Below, piece after piece: positions 42,026 through 52,500 of a stretch of DNA of 64,000 nucleotides. Source of the DNA: Flammeovirgaceae bacterium (GTDB lineage: Bacteria; Bacteroidota; Bacteroidia; Cytophagales; Cyclobacteriaceae); the NCBI GenBank assembly GCA_021298355.1, contig JAJTEH010000001.1, positions 269,164 through 333,163 on the forward strand, given 5' to 3'. Position numbers and translations under genes: made by a program. Each line of letters starts with the position of its first letter. The first letter of the stretch is position 1. Under the pieces are notes generated by a model, which worked only from the letters and a program-made list of their open reading frames with translations, was not told the DNA's origin and made no database searches.

Positions 42026-44197
42026 TTATTTTTTATACTTCTTTATTTGTTTAAGATCGGCAGCAGTGGCAGGTAAAATTGAAATGGCTGCTCCACCTCC
42101 GGCAGCCAGGGTAAGTTTTAAGAGTGTATCGGCTTTAACGATATACTTTTCTATTGTATAAGCCATCGGATTACTTTTCCAATCTGCTGTAGCAGCGTCT
42201 TGGTATAACGTAGCGATATACTTTTTTCCTTTATCCAGAAAATCTAGTTTTACAGTAGAAACTCTTTCGTTCTCATCAGTAATCGCTCCAATAAACCAAC
42301 TATCTTTTCCTTTTGCTTTTCTAGCGATAGTTAGGTAATCTCCTGGCTCTGCCTCTAAAACTTTAGTATCGTCCCAATCTACAGCAACATCCTTTATAAA
42401 CTGAAAAGCATCCAATCTTTTCTCATAAGCATCCGGAATATCAGCAGCCATTTGTAACGGACTGTATAAGGTTACATACAAGGCCAATTGTTTAGCCAAC
42501 GTAGTATGTACCTGAAAACCATTTGGAGATTGATTATTAAATGGTCTTTGAGAAACGTAATAATCCATTTTAATTTCGAAAATACCGGGAGTATAATCCA
42601 TCGGGCCGCCCATTAATCGGGTGAAGGGTAAAATAGTTTCGTGCTCCGGAGGATTACCAACACTCCACGCATTAAATTCATTTCCACGTGCAGCTTCGCA
42701 GGCTAACCAATTCGGATAGGTTCTGTGTAAACCGGTAGGCCGCACAGGTTCGTGCGCATCAAGCATAATTTTATAATCAGCAGTTTTTTGTGCTACACGG
42801 TTGTAATGGTTAATCATCCATTGTCCATCGTGGTGTTCGCCTCTTGGAATAATTTTACCAACATACCCTGTTTTAACGGCATCATAACCATGTTGCTTCA
42901 TAAACTGATACGCTTCATCCATTCTTCTTTCGTAATTCGTTACCGAACCGGAAGTTTCATGGTGCATAATCAATTTTACATTTTTAGATTTTGCATATTC
43001 TTGCAAGGCTTTTACATCGAAGTCGGGATAAGGCGTAACAAAATCAAATACATTTTCTTTCCATTGGCCAAACCAATCTTCCCATCCAACATTCCAACCC
43101 TCTACTAAAACACCATCAAAACCATGTTGCGCAGCAAAATCAATATAGCGTTTGGTGTTTTGTGTATTGGCAGCATGTCTTCCATTTGGTTTAATAGATT
43201 TCCAATCAGTTTTATCTAATTGTAAATTTGTTTGATCGCTGTAGTGCCAGGTTCCTGTGCCTACATGCATTTCCCACCAAATGCCGATATATTTTTGAGG
43301 TTTAATCCAACTTGTATTTTCTAGTGAGCTTGGCTCGTTTAAGTTTAAAATTGTTTTGGAAGCGATTAACTCTCTGGCATCATCGCTTGCAAGAATGGTT
43401 CTCCACGGAGTGCTATACGGAGTTTGTAGGTAGGCTTTGTTGCCGATAGCATCAGGCACAAGATGAGCTTTCAATTCGAATGTTTGTTTATTCACCTCCA
43501 AATTCATTGCCGGATAATTAATCAATGCTGCTTCATGAATATTAATATAAAGTCCTTCTTTTGATTTTAATTGAAGAGGAGTTTGTACAGCATTAGGAAT
43601 GGCTACGCGTGTGCTTATTTCATCAGCTTGCTTCGAGCGATTGTTTTCATCAATCTCGCTAAGTAAAGTGGTAGAATAAATATATTCGTTGGTATCGTAA
43701 TCTCCGGGAATCCAGAATGCTTTATGATTACCTGCTAAAGGAAAAGATGTTAGCTCATCTTTCACAACAAAATGTTGTAAATTATTTTGTTGTGGAAATT
43801 CATAGCGAAATCCTAAGCCATCATTAAACAATCGAAAGCGGATTAGTAAGATTCTATTTGTGCTTTTTTGTTGCAAGGTAATGGCTAATTCCTTGTATTC
43901 ATTTTTAATTTCTTTTACTTCGCCCCAAACCGGTTGCCATGTAGAACGATGATGGGTGAGGGTATCCCACTTTACAACGGAAAAATTGCTATAAAAATCT
44001 TCATTATTACTTAGCACAAAACCAGTTTTACCTTTTGTTACAAGATTTTGATTTTTGTAGGATAAGGAATACAGAAGTGAGCCACCTGAATTTAATTCAG
44101 TTTGTAACGTAAATTCTTTGTTGATCGATTGTATGCTTTGCGCATAACTAAACGTAACAAGGTGTAAAAGGGCAAGAGAAAAAATAATCTTTTTCAT
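42026..44197 (-). CDS. GH97 glycoside hydrolase (SusB family)
   Basis: This 723-residue secreted enzyme has a signal peptide (about 1-19, SYAQ). It has the GH97 N-terminal beta-domain, then the barrel with KYIGIWWEMHVGTGTWHYS, HGFDGVLVEGWNVGWEDW, LIMHHETSGSVTNYERRM, MLDAHEPVRPTGLHRTYPN and ARGNEFNAW, and a C-terminal beta-domain. The glutamates in HHET and DAHEP are the ones kept in the inverting alpha-glucosidase group typified by SusB. Retaining alpha-galactosidases of the family have Asp instead, so alpha-glucosidase is the better guess. It lies eight bases downstream of the GH43-like gene and so shares its transcript. Confidence 0.93.
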   Translation of the reverse strand: MKKIIFSLALLHLVTFSYAQSIQSINKEFTLQTELNSGGSLLYSLSYKNQNLVTKGKTGFVLSNNEDFYSNFSVVKWDTLTHHRSTWQPVWGEVKEIKNEYKELAITLQQKSTNRILLIRFRLFNDGLGFRYEFPQQNNLQHFVVKDELTSFPLAGNHKAFWIPGDYDTNEYIYSTTLLSEIDENNRSKQADEISTRVAIPNAVQTPLQLKSKEGLYINIHEAALINYPAMNLEVNKQTFELKAHLVPDAIGNKAYLQTPYSTPWRTILASDDARELIASKTILNLNEPSSLENTSWIKPQKYIGIWWEMHVGTGTWHYSDQTNLQLDKTDWKSIKPNGRHAANTQNTKRYIDFAAQHGFDGVLVEGWNVGWEDWFGQWKENVFDFVTPYPDFDVKALQEYAKSKNVKLIMHHETSGSVTNYERRMDEAYQFMKQHGYDAVKTGYVGKIIPRGEHHDGQWMINHYNRVAQKTADYKIMLDAHEPVRPTGLHRTYPNWLACEAARGNEFNAWSVGNPPEHETILPFTRLMGGPMDYTPGIFEIKMDYYVSQRPFNNQSPNGFQVHTTLAKQLALYVTLYSPLQMAADIPDAYEKRLDAFQFIKDVAVDWDDTKVLEAEPGDYLTIARKAKGKDSWFIGAITDENERVSTVKLDFLDKGKKYIATLYQDAATADWKSNPMAYTIEKYIVKADTLLKLTLAAGGGAAISILPATAADLKQIKKYKK

Positions 44198-44205
44198 AGT
44201 AAATT

Positions 44206-45963
44206 TTAAAAGGGTCCAACTACTTTACTTAATGGTGAAACTCCGGCTTCGTTAAATGATTCTACGGCAAAATAATAGTGTTGTCCAACAGTTAAAGCAC
44301 GTATTTCTTTTTCGGTGGGTTGATCATGCCAGATTTGATAAGTCTGATATAACTTGTCTGGAGCTATACCCCAACGAATGTTGTACCCGATTACAGCTTT
44401 CTGTTTTTCCCATTTCACTATGGCATTTCGTGTATCGCTTAGTCGGGTAACTGTTAATAGTTTGGGTGCAGAAGGCGCTCTATCTTTTGAAACACCAAAA
44501 ACTCTGAAATCGCTTATAGCCAAATTTGGTGTTTTAACATAGTGATGAGTATACTTAACATAACGGGCTTCTATAGGCTTTTCTAATTCGATGTAAGCAT
44601 TCGGTCTGTCTTCTTTTCTATCTCTGTTATCGTATACTGTTTTCCAAGTAACTTTGTCTGTAGAAGTTTGAATGGCAAATGCAGTATATACACCTTCGTT
44701 ATTATAAATAGTAGATTGATAATCTGTATAATTAATTTGCACGGCATAAACGGCTGATACTTTTTGCAGATCAATAACAGCTTCTTCTCCTTTTTGATTT
44801 TTTTCGGCTACCCAAAAGGTTCTTGGGTTTTCGTCTGTTAATAAACTTCCAGTATAATTAGGTTTATGCGAAGTTGTAACGACTGGCTTTTTATAAGACA
44901 ACAACATCCATCCTGTAAAAAGCGAGGTCTGATCTGTTACATTACGGTCGGGTATATAATGTGGGAAATCACCAAATCGGGTATTAAAGTGCATGTTATC
45001 GTCTTTGTCGAAACCACCAGGGAACATGGCCATTCTTCTTTCGAAATTCCAGTTAACGGCAATCCAGGGTGTTCCGGTGTTCCACCAGTTTCCATGTTTA
45101 TCCTGAAAGGTGTTGCCATGTCCGGCACCCGTAACAAATCCTCCAGGTTTATACGATATAGGATTGTAGTTGGCATATTCAAACGGGCCAAGAGGTTGAT
45201 TGCTTATATATGTACCGTTGGCGTACACATTATATTCCGTGCCTGGTGCGCCATATTGCAGATAATATTTGCCTTTGTATTTTGTCATCCAGGCGCCTTC
45301 CATGTACGGCTTAATGGTATCGCGGTGGTCGTAGCCAAATCTTTCCCAACCATGTTTGTCGGGATGCAATCTGAGCATGGGTAAATAATCGCCTTTATAA
45401 ACCAGGTTTTTACTTTTATCTAATTCAGATCCATACAAAGGAAAAACATTAGATGATCCCCAATACATAAACCACTTGTTAAGCTCCTCGTCATAAAATA
45501 ATGCAGGATCCCACGGACCAACATTTTTAGGCAAAGCAGGCAACCAGCGATTGTAAAAATTTAATTTTCCTGTTTCTGGTTGGGTAGTATAAAAAATAGG
45601 ACGCTGTTCAAATGTAGATTGAAACAGATATAAGGTATCTCTTACAGAAAGCGCAGCGGGCGCACAGATATCTTCCATCGGCCAACGACTTGGCTCAATG
45701 TATTTCCAGTTAACTAAATTATCGGAAGTCCAGTAGCCTCCGGAAATAGTAACAAACAAATAATACTTGTTTTGATGTAATACAATAACAGGATCTGCAC
45801 CTGAGCGATAAGAAATTTTCTGGTTGATTTGTTCCCAATTGTATCGGTAATCAATATCCATTGGGTTACAATACGTTTTCGTACCCAATCTTTCTTGTGC
45901 TTGCACTTCATATACCAATATGGAAAGCAAGAGCATGATACTTGTAAACGTGTATTTTACCAT
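44206..45963 (-). CDS. GH43-like glycosidase with F5/8C and fibronectin III domains
   Basis: This 585-residue secreted protein has a signal peptide (about 1-22, VQAQ). The five-bladed beta-propeller carries the GH43-type triad: Asp in SGADPVIV, Asp in GPWDPALF and Glu in YMEGAWM. Residues about 360-480 are an F5/8 type C carbohydrate-binding domain (TSHKPNYTGSLLTDENPRTFWVAEK, VIDLQKVSAVYAVQINYTDYQ, ARYVKYTHHY), and the end is fibronectin type III (APSAPKLLTVTRLSD, YNIRWGI). GH43-clan enzymes act on arabinose, xylose or galactose linkages, so its place in a glucan locus is unexpected. It is divergent from a GH144-like gene over 76 bases. Confidence 0.85.
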   Translation of the reverse strand: MVKYTFTSIMLLLSILVYEVQAQERLGTKTYCNPMDIDYRYNWEQINQKISYRSGADPVIVLHQNKYYLFVTISGGYWTSDNLVNWKYIEPSRWPMEDICAPAALSVRDTLYLFQSTFEQRPIFYTTQPETGKLNFYNRWLPALPKNVGPWDPALFYDEELNKWFMYWGSSNVFPLYGSELDKSKNLVYKGDYLPMLRLHPDKHGWERFGYDHRDTIKPYMEGAWMTKYKGKYYLQYGAPGTEYNVYANGTYISNQPLGPFEYANYNPISYKPGGFVTGAGHGNTFQDKHGNWWNTGTPWIAVNWNFERRMAMFPGGFDKDDNMHFNTRFGDFPHYIPDRNVTDQTSLFTGWMLLSYKKPVVTTSHKPNYTGSLLTDENPRTFWVAEKNQKGEEAVIDLQKVSAVYAVQINYTDYQSTIYNNEGVYTAFAIQTSTDKVTWKTVYDNRDRKEDRPNAYIELEKPIEARYVKYTHHYVKTPNLAISDFRVFGVSKDRAPSAPKLLTVTRLSDTRNAIVKWEKQKAVIGYNIRWGIAPDKLYQTYQIWHDQPTEKEIRALTVGQHYYFAVESFNEAGVSPLSKVVGPF

Positions 45964-46039
45964 TAATAAAACTTTAATGAAAAGAAATAAATTATTGTAA
46001 CATTGCCTTGTAAATTAGCATATAAATTTAAAACAGCAT

Positions 46040-47413
46040 ATGAAGTATTTAAAAGTTGTTGCCCTTGTTATGGCCTTACTTGTTGTGCAAGCTTGTTCCA
46101 AACAAAAAGTTACTTACGAAAATAAAAAAGCATTTTTAGACACACTCTCAAAAGATACCTTCGGTTTTTTTTGGGAAACTGCTGATAGTGTTAGCGCACA
46201 AATTCCGGATCGTTGGCCAACAAAAAGTTTTTCGAGCATTGCTGCAACCGGGTTTGGTTTAACATCTTATATAATAGGAGTAGAGAAGGGTTTTGTTACA
46301 AGACAAGAGGCTGCCAATCGCGTATTGAAAACTTTATTGTTTCTTAAAAGTTTGCCGCAAGGAGAGCAAGCAGTTGATATAGCAGGGCATAAGGGCTTCT
46401 TCTATCATTTCATAGACATGCGTACGGGCATGCGTTTTCAACAAGTTGAGTTATCTACTATTGATACTGCTTTGTTAATGGCTGGTATTTTATCTTGTCA
46501 GAGTTATTTTGATGGAACTAATCAAATAGAAAATTCTATTCGTGAAATCGCAGATTTTCTGTATCAACGAGTAGAATGGGATTGGGCTTTGAATGGCGAG
46601 AAAACGTTAAGCATGGGCTGGCATCCAGAGAAAGGATTTATTGAAGCAAGATGGAAAGGATACAATGAAGCCATGTTGTTGTATGTGTTGGCGTTAGGTT
46701 CGCCCACACATACAATTGAAAAAGAAAGTTGGGATGCATGGACAAGCACCTACCAGTGGGCAAATTATTTCAATCAGGAACACATCAACTTCGGGCCGTT
46801 GTTTGGTCATCAGTATTCGCATATGTACATAGATTTCCGAGGTATACAAGATGCCTACGCAAAAAGCAAAAACATAGATTATTTCGAGAACAGCAAAAGA
46901 GCAACTTATGCTAATTATGCTTATTGTGTTGTTAATCCTGCTGATTATGCCGGGTATGGAAAATACCAATGGGGTTTAACCGCATGCGATGGACCAGGCA
47001 ATCAGAATAAAACAAATCCTAACATTGCCTTTATGGGATATGGAGCAAGAGGTGCTGCGCAATATTATGTGGTAGATGATGGAACCCTTGCACCAACGGC
47101 AGCAGGTGGCTCCATACCTTTTGCACCTGAAATTTGTATACCAGCCTTGGAAAAGATGAAAGAAAATTTGGGAGAGAAAGTGTATAAGCAATATGGATTT
47201 ATCGATGCATTTAATCTTTCAATTGAATACAACGATGGAACAAAAGGTTGGTTTGATGTAGATTATTTAGGCATAGACCAAGGACCGATAATTATTCAGG
47301 CTGCTAATTTTGAAAATGAATTGGTATGGAATGTAATGAAGAAGAATAAATGCATTAAGAATGGTTTATTAAAAGCAGGTTTTACTGGGGGGTGGTTGAC
47401 TAATACCAAATAA
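46040..47413 (+). CDS. PF10091 (GH144-related) glucanase lipoprotein
   Basis: This 457-residue lipoprotein has its lipobox at VVQAC (Cys19). The alpha/alpha-barrel matches the glycoamylase-like family PF10091, which includes endo-beta-1,2-glucanases of GH144: FGFFWETADS, SSIAATGFGLTSYIIGVEKGF, VELSTIDTALLMAGIL, GFIEARWKGYNEAMLLYVLALGSPTH, NPNIAFMGYGARGAA, and YGFIDAFNLS...YLGIDQGPIIIQAANFE near the end. The active-site segment reads VELSTIDTALL here but DLVETSFLVQ in the second copy at 55123, so the two may differ in specificity. Its TAA overlaps the ATG of the 7TMR regulator (TAATG). Confidence 0.87.
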   Translation: MKYLKVVALVMALLVVQACSKQKVTYENKKAFLDTLSKDTFGFFWETADSVSAQIPDRWPTKSFSSIAATGFGLTSYIIGVEKGFVTRQEAANRVLKTLLFLKSLPQGEQAVDIAGHKGFFYHFIDMRTGMRFQQVELSTIDTALLMAGILSCQSYFDGTNQIENSIREIADFLYQRVEWDWALNGEKTLSMGWHPEKGFIEARWKGYNEAMLLYVLALGSPTHTIEKESWDAWTSTYQWANYFNQEHINFGPLFGHQYSHMYIDFRGIQDAYAKSKNIDYFENSKRATYANYAYCVVNPADYAGYGKYQWGLTACDGPGNQNKTNPNIAFMGYGARGAAQYYVVDDGTLAPTAAGGSIPFAPEICIPALEKMKENLGEKVYKQYGFIDAFNLSIEYNDGTKGWFDVDYLGIDQGPIIIQAANFENELVWNVMKKNKCIKNGLLKAGFTGGWLTNTK

Positions 47414-49293
47414 TGAAGAGTAAATTTTCTTTCCTTGTATGCATTTATTTTTTTGTTGGCATGTGGCAGGTACATGCACAGGCCATTATAGCAGATAGTG
47501 TAGATGAAAGAATTTTTACGTTAAACGAATTAGCCTTTTTTGTAGATGAAAACAGAATCTATACAATCGATTCTGTTTTGCATCCGTCTAATCAATATCT
47601 TTTTGTTCAACAACAGAATTACCAAAACTCAGATTTTAAAACAAACACACCTTATTGGGTAAAGTTTACCATTACATTAAAAGAACACACCAACAAAAAA
47701 TGGTTGTTGGAATTTTACGATCAAAGTATTGATCAACTGGAAGTTTGGATTCCGAACACACAAGGAAAGTACACATACATTAAAACCGGAGATGCAACAG
47801 ATTTTAAAAACCGGGTTTGGTTGCATAAAAATTTTGAAATCCCTGTTGACAGTTGGAAGGATACCACCATAACCTGTTATTTTAAAATTCAGTCACACGA
47901 GTTTGCAGATATACGTGTGGCATTTCGCTCGGTAAATCGTTTTGTATTTTATTCTTTAAATGAATATTTATTGTATGGTATGTTTTACGGAATGGTATTA
48001 ATTATAGTACTGTACAATTTTTTAGTTTACCTGGCCATTCGTGAAATCAAAAACATATACTACATCGGATACATATTAAGTGTTGCCTTATACGCAGCCA
48101 GTTTAGATGGAACCGGCTTTCAATATTTATGGCCTGCATTTCCTTCATTCAATACATATGCTGTTGGTGTATTCTTATTCTTATTAATTCTATTTGCATT
48201 ATTATTCACCAGAAAATTTTTAAATACAAAAGCTACCGCACCCTTATTAGATAAATGGTTGTTGATCATGATCGTGCTGCGATCAGTAGCCTTTTTATTT
48301 CTTTTAATTTTATATCCAAGTGCTTTGCCCTATAGAAATGCCGATGTAATTCCGTTATCCATCATTTTTTTTACGGGTATACAGGTTTGGCGAAATGGAT
48401 ATAAACCAGCCCGATTTTTTGTGATAGCATACGGCATTCTCTTCCTGGGTTTCTTTTTGCGGATGTTGGTTTACTTTAATTTGTTGCCGTTCACTATTTT
48501 ATCTCATTATAGTTTACACATATCATTTGGTATAGAAATGTTGTTCTTAACCTTTGCCTTGGGAGATAGAATCAGAATTTTAAAAGATAATCGGGATAAA
48601 GCTTTGCGCAGGGTAATTGTACAGCATGAAGATAACATGCAACTAAAAGACAAAGTAAACAGAGAACTAGAAGAAAAAGTAAAAGAAAGAACATTAGCAC
48701 TGCATCAAAAAAACGAAGAACTCGCCCGTATTAACGAAAAACTCGAAAGACAATCTTTCGAAATAAACCAGATCAACTCATTACTGGATTTAGATAACTG
48801 GAAACTAAAAAACTCTATAAAAGAAGTTTTAGAAAGCAGATTGAAAGAGAGGGTAATGGAGTATGATCAGTTTCATACACTTTACCCGGATGAACTAGCC
48901 TGTTACCGTTTAATTGAAGAATTGAAATGGGAAAAAGGCTTTACCTGCCGCCAATGCCACAACGACAAGTATTTTAACGGTTCGCAAAAATTCTCAAGAA
49001 GGTGTACAAAGTGTGGTTATAACGAGTCTATAACGGCATATTCCATCTTTCATCATTTAAAATTTCCTATCGAAAAGGCATTTTACATTGCTTACGTAGC
49101 CGTTGCCAAGCCCGATGCCTACACGTTAGAGGCACTCTCTACCCGCTTAAATCTGCGTTTAAATACCGTGTGGACCTTCAAAAACAAGGTAATGGAAAGA
49201 ATAGATTGGCTTAAAAAACACGGCAAAAGAGCATCTGCAGAAACCTGGCAAACCGTATTGCTGCTTCCGGAAGATGTAAAATTGAGCAAGTAG
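47413..49293 (+). CDS. 7TMR-DISM receptor fused to an IS1595-type zinc-ribbon/HTH DNA-binding domain
   Basis: This 626-residue protein starts at ATG sharing a base with the TAA of the upstream glucanase. In order: signal peptide (1-23, VHAQ); a 7TMR-DISMED2-type extracytoplasmic beta-domain (about 35-175, TPYWVKFTITL, KKWLLEFYDQSIDQLEVWI); seven membrane spans (about 185-390); a coiled coil (about 400-460); a helical linker; then a zinc ribbon with Cys512, Cys515, Cys531 and Cys534 and an HTH-like segment (about 570-597). The block LYPDELACYRLIEELKW-EKGFTCRQC, then CTKCGYNESITAYSIFHHLKFP, is the pattern of the N-terminal zinc ribbon of IS1595/ISXO2 transposases. The DDE nuclease domain is absent. 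Known 7TMR-DISM proteins end in kinases, cyclases or similar. It is best read as a membrane-bound one-component regulator of the adjacent susC operon; this is inference. Confidence 0.85.
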   Translation: MKSKFSFLVCIYFFVGMWQVHAQAIIADSVDERIFTLNELAFFVDENRIYTIDSVLHPSNQYLFVQQQNYQNSDFKTNTPYWVKFTITLKEHTNKKWLLEFYDQSIDQLEVWIPNTQGKYTYIKTGDATDFKNRVWLHKNFEIPVDSWKDTTITCYFKIQSHEFADIRVAFRSVNRFVFYSLNEYLLYGMFYGMVLIIVLYNFLVYLAIREIKNIYYIGYILSVALYAASLDGTGFQYLWPAFPSFNTYAVGVFLFLLILFALLFTRKFLNTKATAPLLDKWLLIMIVLRSVAFLFLLILYPSALPYRNADVIPLSIIFFTGIQVWRNGYKPARFFVIAYGILFLGFFLRMLVYFNLLPFTILSHYSLHISFGIEMLFLTFALGDRIRILKDNRDKALRRVIVQHEDNMQLKDKVNRELEEKVKERTLALHQKNEELARINEKLERQSFEINQINSLLDLDNWKLKNSIKEVLESRLKERVMEYDQFHTLYPDELACYRLIEELKWEKGFTCRQCHNDKYFNGSQKFSRRCTKCGYNESITAYSIFHHLKFPIEKAFYIAYVAVAKPDAYTLEALSTRLNLRLNTVWTFKNKVMERIDWLKKHGKRASAETWQTVLLLPEDVKLSK

Positions 49294-49540
49294 TGCATTT
49301 ATATTCTTGATTTACCACTGGCTTTTTTTGTAATGTTTCTAAGGCGAAAAACCGCAAACGATTGTTTATCATTTTTGCATTTTTTACTGCTTTTTCAGTG
49401 TTTTTAATCCGCAAAACAAGTGTCTTAAGAAAAACAGAAAACGATTGCATTTTTTTAAAATTTTAAAAAAAAAATGATGTAGAAGTTGACTGGCTATGTA
49501 AATTCATTCAGTGCATGTCAAAAAATGCGCATAAAAGGCC
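49294..49540 (+). promoter_or_regulatory. susC leader with paired AAACGATTG repeats
   Basis: This 247-base A+T-rich gap separates the 7TMR regulator from susC. AAACGATTG occurs at 49356-49364 and 49439-49447, each linked to a nearby GCATTTTTT (49377 and 49447). CCGCAAAC (49352) and CCGCAAAAC (49409) form another loose repeat. No clear TTTG-N19-TAnnTTTG pair is seen, which suits a promoter that needs an activator. The repeats are candidate binding sites for the zinc-ribbon regulator encoded just upstream. Confidence 0.5.
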
Positions 49541-52500
49541 ATGAATCGCTTTCTACCCATTTTCATAGTTTTAGTTTGTGTTTTCACAGTTGTTCAGGTT
49601 CAAGCCCAGAGCCTGTCTGTTTCCGGTGTAGTCTCTGACGAGCAAGGCAACCCCTTACCGGGGGTTAGCATTCAAGTTAAGGGCACTACCCGCGGAGCAG
49701 TAACTGATGCTAAAGGTGTTTATTCAATAGCTAACCTAAGTACAGAATCTGCCCTTGTTTTTTCTTTTATTGGATTTTTAACCCAAGAAACCATTGTAGG
49801 TAATAGATCAGCCATCGATATTAGATTACTCGAAGATGTAGAAACTCTTGATGAGCTAGTGGTAGTGGGGTATGGTTTACAAAGAAAATCTGACATAACA
49901 GGTGCAACAGCATCAGTAAAAGGTGATGAATTGTTTAAGCAGCCTGTACTTACAGCTACACAAGCCATGCAAGGAAAAGTGGCGGGTGTTCAAATTATAT
50001 CATCTGGCCAACCTGGCTCTGTTCCACAAATTAGGGTAAGAGGTGTGGGTACAGCTTTAGGCGGAACTACTTCGCTATTTGTTGTAGACGGTGTACTTAC
50101 CGATGATATTTCCAACATAAACACTGCCGAGATTACCGATATCAATGTTTTAAAAGATGCATCGGCAGCAGCTATTTATGGTTCGCGCGGTGCAAATGGA
50201 GTAATTATTATTACAACTAAGAAAGGAGCACCAGGTAAACTTAAAATCAACTACAATAATAATATTGGCTTTAGGCAGGCGGCAAATTTAGTAGAAATGG
50301 CAAACGCATCTGAGTATGCAAATTACATGCAGGCAGCAACTGGCGAGGCTCCGCCACCATCGGTATACAATACCGATTGGTACGATGTGATTCTGCGCAC
50401 TGCCTTACAACAAAACCATAACCTTTCTGTATCTGGCGGAAGCGAAACCGCAACATACCTTGTTAATGCCGGTTACTTGCAAGATCAGGGCATTTTACTT
50501 AACAACGATTTTACCAGATGGAATTTGCGAATAAACACAGAATTTAAACTTAGTCCGAAATTAAGTTTTAGTCTTCAATCTGCGTATAATAATAACGTTA
50601 ATGAAAATGGCTTTGGTAATATTGACATTGACCCCTTTGGTAATATTGGAGCAGTGTATAACAATGCCTACAGAGCAGCACCTATTATTCCTGCAAGAGT
50701 AAATGGTTTATATGGCAACACCAGCGGCTATCAAAATGTAGGTAATGCCTTGCTTGATTTAAACAATAACGATATTCGCGTAGTAGAAAATCGTTTTCAG
50801 GGTTCTGGTTCTATGGCCTACAAGGTTAATTCGGCCATCACCCTACGTTCGGCTATCGGTGGAGATTGGCGGAACTCTTTAAATCGGGGATACTATTACG
50901 AATTTCGCTCAGATGAAAATACTTTTATCGTACCTGGTGGAAATCAACAAAGGCCGATTAGTAGTTTATCAGTTAAACAATCTCAAAATTTCAGATGGGT
51001 ATGGGATAACACCATTACATACCTAAAAGATTTTGGAGATCATAGCATCAATGTATTAGCAGGTATTACTGCAGAAAAATATAACCTTACTTGGTTTTCT
51101 GCTTCGCGCAATGATGTTCCGGCCGATCGCGACCTTTGGTACATTGGTGTTGGCGATGCAAACACTTCGCAAAATGGAGGTGGTGGCGATGCATGGGCAA
51201 GAAATTCTTACTTAGGAAGAGTAAATTATTCTTATCAAGAGAAGTATTTATTAACCGCAACATTCCGTGTAGATGGAAGTTCGAGATTACCAAATGTAAA
51301 CCGTTGGCAGAGTTACCCTTCAGTTGGTGTGGGTTGGCAAATTTCTAAAGAAAGTTTTATGGACAACCAACAAATTTTCGATAACCTTAAACTTCGTGCG
51401 TCTTATGGGCGAGTGGGCAACGACCAAATTCCAACTAATGCATTTACACAAACTGTTAACATTAACAGACCCTATTCTTTTAATGGTAGTACAAAACCTG
51501 CTCAAAACGGAGCGCTAATAGATCAAATTATAGATCCTAACATTAATTGGGAAACAACCGAAGAATTTGATCTGGCATTAGAATTTGGTTTCTTAAAAGG
51601 AAAACTTAACGGAGAAATAAACTATTATAATAAAAGCGTAAAAAACGCACTAATATTTGTGCCTGTGCCACGCACAGTAGGCGATGCTGATGGTGTTATT
51701 CTAACTAACGCTGCTTCTATACAAAACAATGGGTTAGAAGTTTTATTAAACTGGCGTGATCAAATCAGCGAGAGTTTTTCTTATTCGGTTGGTGGTAATG
51801 TAACTTTTAATAAAAATGAAGTTACTGCTCTTAACGGAGGACAAGCAATACGTGATGCCGGTATTGGTGCTGCACAAGGCTTTGTAACCTACACTGACAA
51901 TGGGCAGTCGGTTGGAACTTTTCATGTGCTTCAGGTTTTAGGGGTATTTAACACAGCAGACGAAGTACAAAACTACGTTAACTCAAATGGTACAATTATA
52001 CAACCTAATGCAAAGCCTGGAGATTTTAAATACCTAGATAAAAATGGAGATGGAAGAATTGATGATGATGATCGGGTATTTGCCGGTAGCTACCAACCTG
52101 TTGCCTATTTCGGTATTAACGGAAGTATTAATTATAAAAACTGGGATTTCAGTTTAGACATATACGGAAACGTTGGTAATGAAGTATACAACGGTAAGAA
52201 GGCTGTAAGGGTAGAAGGTAGAGATAATGTAGAAAAAGATATTGTTTACAATAGATGGACCAGCGGTGGAAGAAGCCAAACCGAACCTGGAGCTAATACA
52301 GGCAACCAGTTGGCATCTACCTACTTTGTAGAACCAGGAGATTTTATCCGTATCAACAATATAACGGTAGGATACAGGTTCAACAAAGAGTTAGTCAGTA
52401 AATTTAAGATGCAATCACTAAGGGCATTTGTTACAGCACAAAATCCATTGGTCTTACAAAGATATAGCGGCTTTACTGCCGAACTTCCAGGTGGACCTAC

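Noticed and set aside
44866..45384. 172-codon open frame on the plus strand opposite the GH43-like gene
   Set aside because: It is the antisense shadow of a clear secreted glycosidase and shows no family motif.
47413..49293. An IS1595 insertion element or remnant at the zinc-ribbon region
   Set aside because: No nuclease domain, terminal inverted repeats or target duplications are seen, and the zinc ribbon is in frame within an intact gene.
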